Shown piece after piece: positions 31,843 to 42,231 of a DNA stretch of 64,000 nt (the first letter of the stretch is position 1; each line of letters starts with the position of its first letter). The notes under the pieces are model-generated. The model ran no database searches. It had not been told where the DNA came from and saw only the letters and a list, made by a program, of their open reading frames with translations. This DNA is from Acidobacteriota bacterium (lineage in GTDB: Bacteria > Acidobacteriota > Vicinamibacteria > Vicinamibacterales > SCN-69-37), in contig JADJUS010000004.1 of NCBI GenBank assembly GCA_016716905.1, forward strand, positions 1,054,001 to 1,118,000, written 5' to 3'. The position numbers and the translations under genes were made by a program.

Positions 31843-34146
31843 TTACTTGAGCAGCATTTCCATCAACACGCGCACCACGCCCTCGCCGTTGTTGACGGCC
31901 ATCGTGATGCCGATCGTGGCCACCGACACCATGCTGATGAGCTTGATCAGGATGTTGAGGGAAGGACCCGACGTGTCCTTGAACGGATCGCCGACCGTGT
32001 CGCCGATGACGGCTGCGCCGTGACGCGGATTCTTCGAATCCTCCTTGCGCGCCACCGTGTGACCCGCGGAGTTCACGTATTCGCCGGCCGCGTTCTTCAG
32101 GTATTTGCCGCCGAGTTCGCCCGACTCGATCCACTTCTTGGCGTTATCCCAACTGCCGCCGGCGTTTGCCATGAAGATGGCCATGGCGAAACCCGTCGCC
32201 AGGCCGCCGGCCAACATGCCGATGACCCCGCCCACGCCAAACAGGATGCCGACAAACACGGGCACGATGACGGCCATCATCGACGGCACCACCATCTTCT
32301 TCAGGGCGCCGTCGGTGGAGATATCCACGCATCGCGCGTAGTCGGGCGTCGCCGTGCCTTCCATGATTCCGGGAATCTCGCGGAACTGGCGCCGCACTTC
32401 TTCCACCATCACGAGCGCCGCGCGGCCGACCGCCGTCATGGTCATGGCCGAGAACACAAACACCAGCAGCGTGCCGATGAACATGCCGCTGATGACCATC
32501 GGGTCCACGAGCGAAATGGTCGCGAGGAAATCCGCCTGGCTTCGCGTGCCTTGCGCCAGGGTGGCAAACGTCGCGATGAGCGCCAACGCGGTCAGCGCGG
32601 CCGACCCAATTGCGAAGCCCTTGCCAATCGCCGCAGTGGTGTTGCCGAGGCTGTCGAGCGCATCGGTGCGCTTGCGCACTTCGTCGCCCAGATGGCTCAT
32701 TTCCGCGTTACCACCGGCGTTGTCGGCAATCGGCCCGTAGGCGTCGGTCGCCAGCGTGACGCCCAGCGTGGACAGCATGCCAACCGCCGCGAGTGCGATG
32801 CCATACAGCCCTAACGAGGGGTCAGCGAAGCCGCCCGCGAGGCCATAGGCCAGCGCCGTCGCGACCGCAATCGTGACGATCGGAATCCAGGTGGACATCA
32901 TGCCTACGGCCAGGCCGCTGATGATGACCGTGGCCGGGCCGGTGGCGCTCGACTGGGCCACTTCCTGAGTGGGCCGGAAGTCGTAGGCCGTGTAGTGTTC
33001 GGAACCCTGGCCGATGATGAGGCCAGAAACCAGGCCCACGACGGTGGCGAGCCACACGCCCCACCACGTGGCGCCCGGGATGAGGTTGTAGACATCCGCA
33101 AAGCAGATGTAGCAGATGACACCCGACAGTACGCCGACGCCGATCGACGCAACGTTGACGCCGCGGTGAAGCGCGCCGAGCAACTGTTTGAGCGAGGCGT
33201 TTTCCTGCGTGCGCACCAACTGGCTGCCGATGACCGAAAGGAAGATCCCCACCGCCGCAATCGCCACGGGCGCGATGATCATGGTCCACGCGGCTTCGGC
33301 GTGTCCCAGGCTGACCGCAGCGGCCGCCGCGAGGGCAATCGCCGCGAGAATCGATCCCTTGTACGACTCGTACAGGTCCGCGCCCATGCCGGCCACGTCG
33401 CCGACGTTGTCACCCACGTTGTCGGCAATCGTGGCGGGGTTGCGCGGGTCGTCTTCAGGAATGCCGGCCTCTACCTTGCCCACCAGGTCCGCGCCGACGT
33501 CGGCGGCCTTCGTGTAGATGCCGCCGCCCACCCGGGCGAACAGCGCCACCATCGACGCGCCCATTCCGAAACTCACCATCACCTGGCCCACAAGCGCGGG
33601 CTGGTCGGGCGCAATGACGGCGAACAGACCGAGCCACGCCACAATAAAGAGCAGGCCGATACCCACGACCGACAGGCCCATGACCGACCCGGCCTTGAAG
33701 GCAATCTGCAGGCCGGCGTTGAGGCCGTTCTTTTCATCCGTGCAGGCCCACGCAGTGCGGCTCGACGCATGCGTCGCGATGTTCATGCCGGTCCAGCCCG
33801 TCCAGAAGCTGCCGAGGCCACCGGTGACAAATCCCACGAGGATCCACACGGTCATCATCGGGCCGCCGGGCTGCTGGAAGAGCTGGTAGTTCGCGCCGAA
33901 CGCGACCAGCACGCCAACGACCACGAGGACCGGGACCACCACCTTGAACTGGCGGCGCAGATAGGCCGTGGCGCCGTCCCGGACGTACCCGGCGATTTCC
34001 TGCATGCGCGGGTTCCCGGGGTCAGCTTTCATGACGTCGCTGCGGTACTTTGCGGCCATGATCATGGCCGTCAGACCGCCCAGCAGGCCCAGCGCGAGCA
34101 TTATCCAGAACGTATCGGTCACAGCGGCAACGGAATTCGGAATCAT
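31843..34146 (-). CDS. hppA: Membrane-bound ion-pumping pyrophosphatase (probably K+-dependent type)
   Basis: About 767 residues with 15-16 membrane helices. It hydrolyses PPi and pumps H+ and/or Na+ across the inner membrane. Motifs: GIYTKAADVGADLVGKVEAG followed by IPEDDPRNPATIADNVGDNVGD (PPi site), ATDAYGPIADNAGG, and near the C-terminus AAVIGDTVGDPFKDTSGPS. In GNTTAAIGKGFAIGSA the position that is Lys in K+-independent enzymes is Ala, indicating the K+-dependent subfamily; ion specificity is not decided. Start ATG 34146 chosen; TTG two codons earlier is possible. The first gene of the operon with cysD and cysNC. Confidence 0.95.
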   Translation of the reverse strand: MIPNSVAAVTDTFWIMLALGLLGGLTAMIMAAKYRSDVMKADPGNPRMQEIAGYVRDGATAYLRRQFKVVVPVLVVVGVLVAFGANYQLFQQPGGPMMTVWILVGFVTGGLGSFWTGWTGMNIATHASSRTAWACTDEKNGLNAGLQIAFKAGSVMGLSVVGIGLLFIVAWLGLFAVIAPDQPALVGQVMVSFGMGASMVALFARVGGGIYTKAADVGADLVGKVEAGIPEDDPRNPATIADNVGDNVGDVAGMGADLYESYKGSILAAIALAAAAAVSLGHAEAAWTMIIAPVAIAAVGIFLSVIGSQLVRTQENASLKQLLGALHRGVNVASIGVGVLSGVICYICFADVYNLIPGATWWGVWLATVVGLVSGLIIGQGSEHYTAYDFRPTQEVAQSSATGPATVIISGLAVGMMSTWIPIVTIAVATALAYGLAGGFADPSLGLYGIALAAVGMLSTLGVTLATDAYGPIADNAGGNAEMSHLGDEVRKRTDALDSLGNTTAAIGKGFAIGSAALTALALIATFATLAQGTRSQADFLATISLVDPMVISGMFIGTLLVFVFSAMTMTAVGRAALVMVEEVRRQFREIPGIMEGTATPDYARCVDISTDGALKKMVVPSMMAVIVPVFVGILFGVGGVIGMLAGGLATGFAMAIFMANAGGSWDNAKKWIESGELGGKYLKNAAGEYVNSAGHTVARKEDSKNPRHGAAVIGDTVGDPFKDTSGPSLNILIKLISMVSVATIGITMAVNNGEGVVRVLMEMLLK

Positions 34147-34194
34147 CGCCAAGGGTTATATCATCCGGCCGTAGTCCGCGGCTACAATCCGAGG

Positions 34195-35079
34195 ATGACC
34201 CGCATCCGTGTGATGGTACTCCTACTGGTCGCCACGACGGCGGCCGGTGTCTCGGCCCAGTCCTATGTGCCTCAACGGGTCTTCGACTCCGCACGAGGCC
34301 AGTTTTCCGACTTTGAGTCGATGCTGGCGGCCCTGGCCAAGGCCGACATCGTGTTTGTCGGTGAGCAACACGATGACCCCAACACCCACCGGCTGGAGCG
34401 AGCCATTCTCGAGGGGCTGGCTCGCCGCAGGGGCGATGTCATCCTGTCGCTCGAGATGTTCGAGCGCGACGTCCAGGGCCGCCTGGACCAGTTCCGTCTC
34501 GGCCAACTGCCCGAAGCGGACTTCCTCGCCGCCTCCCGCCCCTGGCCGCGGTATGCGACCGACTACAAACCTCTGGTCGACTTCGCCGTGGCCCACCAGT
34601 GGCCGGTGATTGCGGCCAATATCCCGCGGCCGTTCGCGTCGGAAATCTCGAAGGCCGGCCTTGACGTCCTCGGCAGCAAGCCGGCGGCCGAAAAGGCGTG
34701 GTTCGCCGCCGACTGGCAGTGCCCGACCGACGACGAGTACTACCGGCGTTTCAAGGAGGCCATGGGGACGCATGCCGGCGCCGCAGAAGCGGATCGGTTC
34801 TATGCGGCGCAGTGCCTGAAGGACGAGACGATGGCCGAGTCGATCAGCCTTGGCTGGTCCGCCGCGGCGGCGGCCAAACCGGGTACCCGGCCGGTGGTGG
34901 TGCACTACAACGGCGCGTTTCACTCCGACTACGGTCTTGGTACTGCGTCACGCGTCCGCCGCCGCCTGCCGGCCGCGCACACAGTGGTCGTGTCAGTGGT
35001 GCCGCTCGCGAACCTCGATGCGATCGCCCTCGGAGAAGAGCCTAAGAAAGGCGACTTCATTGTGTTTACCGTCAAGTGA
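34195..35079 (+). CDS. ChaN-like haem-binding protein
   Basis: 294 residues with a signal peptide (RVMVLLLVATTAAGVSA). The ChaN/DUF399 family is recognised from VFVGEQHDDPNTHRLE, LSLEMFERDVQ, PRYATDYKPLVDFA, VIAANIPRPFA and VVHYNGAFHSDYGLG. The family binds haem as a dimer and is linked to iron uptake in Campylobacter. The frame is open far upstream (to 32995), but that part is antisense to hppA; ATG 34195 has GAGG directly before it and gives the signal peptide. Confidence 0.88.
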   Translation: MTRIRVMVLLLVATTAAGVSAQSYVPQRVFDSARGQFSDFESMLAALAKADIVFVGEQHDDPNTHRLERAILEGLARRRGDVILSLEMFERDVQGRLDQFRLGQLPEADFLAASRPWPRYATDYKPLVDFAVAHQWPVIAANIPRPFASEISKAGLDVLGSKPAAEKAWFAADWQCPTDDEYYRRFKEAMGTHAGAAEADRFYAAQCLKDETMAESISLGWSAAAAAKPGTRPVVVHYNGAFHSDYGLGTASRVRRRLPAAHTVVVSVVPLANLDAIALGEEPKKGDFIVFTVK

Positions 35080-35084
35080 TCGTC

Positions 35085-35207
35085 GTCACAACGGATCACG
35101 ACGGATCACAAGGAGACGCGGAGACACTGAGAAATCTGATCTGATTAGATAGGCCCGCAGCCCTCGGCGTCTCTGCGCCTCCTGTAATCCGGCGTCTACA
35201 CGAGTGT
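35085..35207. repeat. Hairpin repeat, GGATCACAAGGAGACGC family
   Basis: GGATCACAAGGAGACGCGGA on the left and CGTCTCTGCGCCTCCTG on the right can pair around about 50 bases. It is related to the duplicated unit at 43902-44101 (same GGATCACA...GGAG / CTCC...TGTGATCC layout). It lies between the ChaN-like gene and the convergent M28 peptidase gene. Confidence 0.8.
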
Positions 35208-35220
35208 TTGTCAGCGGGCG

Positions 35221-36594
35221 CTACTTCTCGCTTCCCAGGCGCCAGGGGAGGTCCGCGATCGCGTAGGTCATGACGGCGATGGCGGCGGCGTTGTCGGACA
35301 TTTGCTTCGGCGTGATGCGGTCCATCGTGTCAGCCGGCGTGTGGTGAATCAGGAAGTAGTTGCCGCCCACGAGGTGTGACATCGAAGGGATGTTGCCCGC
35401 CGTGACGCTCGGCCCGATGTCGGCGCCGCCACCCGCGGCCTCAATTTTGTTGGCGCCGAGCGTCGCGAGGAGGCTCGCGATCGCGGAGACCGTTCGGCGG
35501 GCGCCGTCAGGGCCGCTGAACCCGAACCCGGCCGGGTCAAACACGCCGCCGTCGGACTCAAGCATCATGACGTGGTTCTTGAGGTCGGCCATGTGTTGAT
35601 CGCGGTATGCGTTTCCTCCGCGCATGCCGTTTTCTTCGTTGGTCCAGAGCACCACACGAACCGTGCGGCGCGGCCGCAGGCCCAGGGTCTTCATCAGGCG
35701 CACGGCCTCCCACGTCACAATGCACCCGCCCGCATCGTCAGTCGCGCCGACGCCGACGTCCCACGAGTCGAAGTGACCGCCCATCACAACGAGTTCGTCG
35801 GGTAGCTCGCGGCCGCGCAGCTCGCCGACGACGTTGAAGGATTCCACGTCGGCCTCAAAGTGCGCTTCCATCGTGAGCGTCACGCGAATGCGCACGCCGC
35901 GATTCTGCAGGCGCTGGAAACGTTCTGCATCTTCAACGGGAATGGCGGCGGCCGGGATCTTCGGCGCGTCAGGTGCGTAAGTGGTGGAGCCGGTGTGGGG
36001 CGTGCGCAGCCCCGTGGGGCCCACGGCGCGAACCAGCATGGCGAGCGCGCCATGTTGGGCGGCCCGCGACGGACCGGCGGACCGGTACTGCACGGTTTCC
36101 CCATACGTTGTGAACGGCACATTAAAGAGCACGATCTTGCCCTTGACCTGTGCCGCCTTTGCCTCGAGATCATCGAAGTTCTTCAGCACGATCACTTCGC
36201 CGGTGACGCCGTCGGGGCCGGTGCCCACGGAGTTGCCCAGGCCGAGCATCACGAGCGGTTGCGGTACGGGATCGAGCAACTGCAGGCTCTCTCGGCCGCG
36301 CACCCACTTGGGCACCATCACGCGTTCCTTGCGGACGTTCTCAAGGCCGTCCTTTTTCATGGTCTCGACGGCCCAATCAATCGCGCGTTCGAGGCCGACC
36401 GACCCCGACAGGCGCGGACCGTAAAGGTCAGTCACTTCGGCGAGGCGCTGCCACGCGAAGTCCGAGGCCTGCGATGCCTCGACTAGGCGCTTCGCTGGGG
36501 CTCGATACGCTTCGAGCCAATTGGTGGGCTGCGCCGACAGAGAAAGGGAAGCGGACAGGAGCAACAGTGCGGACAGCACGATTCTTACAGGCAT
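35221..36594 (-). CDS. Secreted M28 family aminopeptidase with PA domain
   Basis: 457 residues. Signal peptide from ATG 36594 (core VRIVLSALLLLSASLSL). A PA-type insert lies in the middle (GEVIVLKNFDDLEAKAAQVK, IVLFNVPFTTYG). Zinc-site motifs of M28 follow: GGHFDSWDVGVGATDDAGG, LWTNEENGMRGG, and SHLVGGNYFLIHHTPADTMD near the end. Di-zinc exopeptidase acting outside the cytoplasm; likely for peptide scavenging. The frame is open upstream to 36756, but that stretch is a translated palindromic repeat. Confidence 0.92.
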   Translation of the reverse strand: MPVRIVLSALLLLSASLSLSAQPTNWLEAYRAPAKRLVEASQASDFAWQRLAEVTDLYGPRLSGSVGLERAIDWAVETMKKDGLENVRKERVMVPKWVRGRESLQLLDPVPQPLVMLGLGNSVGTGPDGVTGEVIVLKNFDDLEAKAAQVKGKIVLFNVPFTTYGETVQYRSAGPSRAAQHGALAMLVRAVGPTGLRTPHTGSTTYAPDAPKIPAAAIPVEDAERFQRLQNRGVRIRVTLTMEAHFEADVESFNVVGELRGRELPDELVVMGGHFDSWDVGVGATDDAGGCIVTWEAVRLMKTLGLRPRRTVRVVLWTNEENGMRGGNAYRDQHMADLKNHVMMLESDGGVFDPAGFGFSGPDGARRTVSAIASLLATLGANKIEAAGGGADIGPSVTAGNIPSMSHLVGGNYFLIHHTPADTMDRITPKQMSDNAAAIAVMTYAIADLPWRLGSEK

Positions 36595-36631
36595 GGGGGA
36601 TTCTCGCATTTCTCGACGCGTGTCGCCTCGG

Positions 36632-36845
36632 CGTAATGGCGAAATGCCACAAATGTCCGAAATGGCGAAATGCCGGACAAACCGAATAGAGGAAGAATGG
36701 TCGAATGTCCAAGGCGCGCAATGATCGAATGACCTTGGAGCAGCAGATTCAACCATTGATCAGCAAGGACATTCGGTCATTCTCCCTGCAATAGGTTTGT
36801 CCGACATTTCGCCATTTCGGACATTTGTGACATTTCGCCATTACG
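36632..36845. repeat. 214-bp palindromic element, CATTTCGCCATTTCGG family
   Basis: Outer arms CGTAATGGCGAAATGCCACA and its inverse TGTGACATTTCGCCATTACG, then GGACAAACC / GGTTTGTCC and GAATGTCC / GGACATTC. The core holds GAATGACCTTGGAGCAGCAG. Read on the minus strand it aligns with the elements at 59676-59949 and 62480-62689, including the core. It lies between the M28 peptidase start and the zinc-peptidase stop. Confidence 0.95.
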
Positions 36846-36891
36846 AATGACGGCGGCAGCGCGTCCGGGCGCGAGCGCGTCGCAGTTAACG

Positions 36892-37959
36892 TCACAGGGC
36901 GACGCGATGGCGCCCGGAATGTAGGTAGTTCATCGTCTGCACCGTGAGCATGAGCATGAAGTCGAGGCGGGTTTGTTCCTCGGGGTGCATCAGGCGGAGG
37001 TCGAGTTCGTCGGCGCGGCGGATCATGTTCACGATCACCTGATCGATCGTGTATTGGTACGACCCAGCCCAGGCGGCCACATGTCGCCGCACGTCCCGCT
37101 GGATGCGCTTGATGAAGCGAGCGGCCTTCAGGTTCTGGTGGTACTCCGGCGCGCTGGAGAACAGCCGCCGGAGATCGCGGTCGTAGAAGTTCGGATGCTC
37201 CAGGCCGTACTGCTCGCGCTTCTTGGCGTAGTGACGGCGCAGCGTGCCGCGGGCGCGGTCGATTGGTTCCACCCGGCGGCGCGAGGTCACCACCGGTGGC
37301 TGTCCCGCCACTCCGCGCATCAACTGATCCATGTACTCGAGTTTTTTCAGCGCCGGCCAGTCGTTGAAACGCACCCGCCAGTCACTGTCGGGCGTCAGCC
37401 AGACGGCGAACGTCTCGGCGAAGTCTTCGTCGGGGTGGCTCTGGGCGTACCAGGAGTCCAGGTGCAGGACAAAGCTCTTGGAATACGGCTTGGGGAGGTA
37501 GACCTCGGGATACTCCACGGAGGGTTTGCCAAACAGGTTGACCCGCCGCCGGCGTCGCCGCAGGTTGTAGGCATTGTCGATGGCGTGGCCGGCTTCGTGC
37601 CGCAGAATCTGCATGAACCACTCGGGCGTGCCGCCTTCCACCTCCAGCATCTGCGCCTTCTCGAGCTTCATGAGCCGCGGATGCGCCAGGTAGAACGGAA
37701 CGGCGATTCCCGGCACCCCATCGGGGCAGAACCATTCGGTCGAGAGCCAGTAGTGCGGTCGGAACGTGATGCCCTTGGCGGCCAGTTCCTCGTGCAACTG
37801 GTTGATTCTGGGTTCCAGGGCCGAGCCCTCGATACTCAGGCCCAGGTCGCGGAACGCGACATCGAGCAGCGCTTCATCCCCCAGGTCCGGCCACTCGGGT
37901 CGGGGGGGCGGGCCGGGGTCAACCGGGGCGGCGGGCGGAGTGTCTGAGGGAAGGGTCAC
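36892..37959 (-). CDS. Putative zinc-binding metallopeptidase
   Basis: 355 residues, no signal peptide. HEAGH at residues 121-125 (QILRHEAGHAIDNAYNL) is a gluzincin-type zinc motif, with DEDFAETFAVWLTPDS about 55 residues later, which could supply the third ligand (Glu). The N-terminus is Pro-rich; the rest (RRRVEPIDRARGTLRRHYAK, SAPEYHQNLKAARFIKRIQR) is basic and helical. Similar 'putative zinc-binding metallopeptidase' proteins are widespread in soil bacteria but uncharacterised. Divergent from the TonB receptor. Confidence 0.82.
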   Translation of the reverse strand: MTLPSDTPPAAPVDPGPPPRPEWPDLGDEALLDVAFRDLGLSIEGSALEPRINQLHEELAAKGITFRPHYWLSTEWFCPDGVPGIAVPFYLAHPRLMKLEKAQMLEVEGGTPEWFMQILRHEAGHAIDNAYNLRRRRRRVNLFGKPSVEYPEVYLPKPYSKSFVLHLDSWYAQSHPDEDFAETFAVWLTPDSDWRVRFNDWPALKKLEYMDQLMRGVAGQPPVVTSRRRVEPIDRARGTLRRHYAKKREQYGLEHPNFYDRDLRRLFSSAPEYHQNLKAARFIKRIQRDVRRHVAAWAGSYQYTIDQVIVNMIRRADELDLRLMHPEEQTRLDFMLMLTVQTMNYLHSGRHRVAL

Positions 37960-38019
37960 AGCCGTGTAAGGAAAGGCTTATGATAGTCGCCGAATCGGAC
38001 TACCCCCAAGGGAGAAACC

Positions 38020-40269
38020 ATGAACGCGTTTCGTACGGCTGTACTCTTCGTCGCCATCGTCGGCCTCACTGCAGGCCCGGCGCTCGCCCAGACTCCGCCT
38101 CCGCCTCCGCCCACACAGCCCCCCCCGACCCAGCAGCCACCGCCGAAGCCGACGCCCCCGCCAGCCGCCTTGCCAGGGGCCGAGCCGGGTTACGTCGAAA
38201 CGGTGACCGTGGTGTCCGCCACCAAGGCGGAGCAGAAGCTTGTGGATGCGCCGGCCACGATGTCGGTCATCGGCCCACGGGCCTTGGAAGTGGCGCCGTC
38301 CAACAACTACGCGGACTTGCTGCGGGCCGTGCCCGGCGTCAACATCACGCAACTCTCTGCCCGTGACATCAACATCACGAGCCGCGCCGCCACCAGTTCC
38401 CTGGCGACGTCGCAACTGGCGATCCTTGATGGACGCACGCTGTATCAGGACTTCTTCGGGTTCGTCATGTGGGACTTCATGCCTTCGAACACCGCCGAGA
38501 TCAAGCAGATCGAAATTATCCGCGGACCGGCGTCGGCCGTCTGGGGCGCCAACGCGCTCAGCGGCGTGATTAACGTGATCACGAAGACGCCGCGCGAAAT
38601 GGAGGGCACGAGCCTCCTCATGGGCGCCGGCAGCTTCGGCAGGGAGTATTGCGGCCCCAATCCCCTGGCGGGCGGGCCGTGTGTGGTGACCAACAGGGGC
38701 GTGAACAATGGCTCCCTCATCTACGGCAACATCACCCACGCGCAGGCCATCAATGACAAGTGGGCGTACAAGCTCTCGGTGGGCACATACCAGTCAGACG
38801 CCTTCACGCGCCCAACGGGCCTGATTCGCGGCAACACCACCGGCACCCCGTATCCCACGTACAAGAACACCGGCACGTCACAGCCGAAAGTGGACCTGCG
38901 CATGGACTACGACGGCGCCGAAGGCCAGCGATGGTCGTTCTCGGGCGGCCATGCCGGCACCGACGGCATCATGCACAGCGGCATCGGCCCATTCGACATC
39001 AAGCCGGGCACCACGTTCAGCTACGGCAAGATCAACTACTCCAAGGGCGCGCTGCGCATTCAGGCGTTCCTGAACGCCCTCAACGGCGACGCGACGAACC
39101 TGGTGGCAGTGGATACGGCCGGCGCCCCGGTTACCCTGGACTTCAACACGAAGACCTTTGACCTCGAGTTGAGCAACACCAAGGCCATCGCCGGCAGACA
39201 CGTGATCACCTACGGCGGCAACCTCCGCTACAACCAGTTCAAGCTGTCACTGGCCACCCTGGAGGATCAGCGCAAGGAAGGCGGCATCTACGTCCAGGAC
39301 GAAATTTTCATGGGCGAGAAAGTACGGCTCGTCCTCGGCGGGCGTGTGGACAAGTTCACGTCGATTGAGAACCCGGTGGTGTCACCCCGTGCGGCGCTGC
39401 TCCTGAAGCCGACCGCGAAATCGACCATCCGCCTGTCGTACAACCGGGCGTTCCGCGCGCCTTCGGCAATCAACAACAACCTCAATACCATTGTCACCAA
39501 TGCGATTCCGCTCGGATTGTTCAACCCGGCGTTCGGTGCCACGATCTACCGTGTGCCGACGGAGGCGGTCGGCAATCCGGACCTGAAGGAAGAGCGCATG
39601 GATGCCTTCGAGCTCGGCTACTCGGCCTCGCTCGTCGACAATCGCGTGATTCTGTCAGCCGCGTATTACTACACCAAGCTGACCGACGAGATCTTCTTCA
39701 CCCAGACAGGCGAGTACGGTCCGTTGTCGCCGCCCCCCGGCTGGCCCGCGGTGCTCAATCCGGCATGGGCGGCGCTCTACACGGGGCTCGCCACCGGCAA
39801 ACCCACGCGGTTCCCGACACAGTTCACCTACCTGAATCTGGGCGTGGTCAAGAACCAGGGCGTGGAACTGGGCGTGGACGCGGCCCTGACCCCCACGACG
39901 TCGATTTACGCCAACTACTCCTACCAGCGTGACCCCGATCCGAACTTCGCGCTGAGCGAGCTCAATCTCGCCCCGAACAACCGCTTCAGCATGGGCATGA
40001 ACTACTCCGGCCCCCGCGTGTTCGGCTCGGCGTCACTGGCCTACGCTGGCGAAGCCTTCTGGCAGGACGTGCTTGACGCGCGCTACACAGGCACGACCCC
40101 GGCGCAGACCACCGTCAATGGCAGCTTCGGCGCCAAATGGTCGGGCGGCAGGTACACCACCACCATCAAAGTGGTGAACCTGACCAATCGCCAGGTCATG
40201 CAGCACGTGTTCGCCGACGTGTCACGCCGCCAGGTCATGGCGGAACTGCGCGTCAACCTGACGAAGTAG
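38020..40269 (+). CDS. TonB-dependent outer-membrane receptor
   Basis: 749 residues. Signal peptide (VLFVAIVGLTAGPALA), then an unusual run of Pro (PPPPPPTQPPPTQQPPP). The plug domain is clear: ETVTVVSATK (TonB-box-like), DLLRAVPGVNI, QIEIIRGPASAVWGANALSG and VINVITKTPRE. The rest is a 22-strand barrel with LVLGGRVDKFTSIENPVVSP and LSYNRAFRAPS, ending RQVMAELRVNLTK. Substrate unknown. ATG 38020 follows AAGGGAGAAACC, a good Shine-Dalgarno (GGGAG). Confidence 0.93.
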   Translation: MNAFRTAVLFVAIVGLTAGPALAQTPPPPPPTQPPPTQQPPPKPTPPPAALPGAEPGYVETVTVVSATKAEQKLVDAPATMSVIGPRALEVAPSNNYADLLRAVPGVNITQLSARDINITSRAATSSLATSQLAILDGRTLYQDFFGFVMWDFMPSNTAEIKQIEIIRGPASAVWGANALSGVINVITKTPREMEGTSLLMGAGSFGREYCGPNPLAGGPCVVTNRGVNNGSLIYGNITHAQAINDKWAYKLSVGTYQSDAFTRPTGLIRGNTTGTPYPTYKNTGTSQPKVDLRMDYDGAEGQRWSFSGGHAGTDGIMHSGIGPFDIKPGTTFSYGKINYSKGALRIQAFLNALNGDATNLVAVDTAGAPVTLDFNTKTFDLELSNTKAIAGRHVITYGGNLRYNQFKLSLATLEDQRKEGGIYVQDEIFMGEKVRLVLGGRVDKFTSIENPVVSPRAALLLKPTAKSTIRLSYNRAFRAPSAINNNLNTIVTNAIPLGLFNPAFGATIYRVPTEAVGNPDLKEERMDAFELGYSASLVDNRVILSAAYYYTKLTDEIFFTQTGEYGPLSPPPGWPAVLNPAWAALYTGLATGKPTRFPTQFTYLNLGVVKNQGVELGVDAALTPTTSIYANYSYQRDPDPNFALSELNLAPNNRFSMGMNYSGPRVFGSASLAYAGEAFWQDVLDARYTGTTPAQTTVNGSFGAKWSGGRYTTTIKVVNLTNRQVMQHVFADVSRRQVMAELRVNLTK

Positions 40270-40276
40270 CCCAAAG

Positions 40277-40326
40277 GACCTCTGAGGTCGGTTCGCCCGA
40301 CACCACACGAACCGACCTCAGAGGTC
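40277..40326. terminator. Perfect hairpin with GACCTCTGAGGTC palindromes, possible terminator
   Basis: GACCTCTGAGGTCGGTTCG is repeated in inverse as CGAACCGACCTCAGAGGTC around 12 bases (CCCGACACCACA). Located 8 bases after the TonB receptor stop. It is a member of the palindrome family at 17153-17216 and in the core of 22370-22657. No T-run follows, so terminator function is an inference. Confidence 0.75.
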
Positions 40327-40368
40327 TTCACTCCCGGCGCCGGCCGGTTTCGGCGATAATTGATCTGA

Positions 40369-42216
<1,848 letters not shown>

Positions 42217-42231
42217 AGCACGCGTCGCGTT

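Noticed and set aside
32995..34194. Long upstream extension of the ChaN-like reading frame
   Set aside because: It is antisense to hppA, whose pyrophosphatase motifs are unmistakable. The signal peptide and ATG at 34195 give a normal ChaN length.
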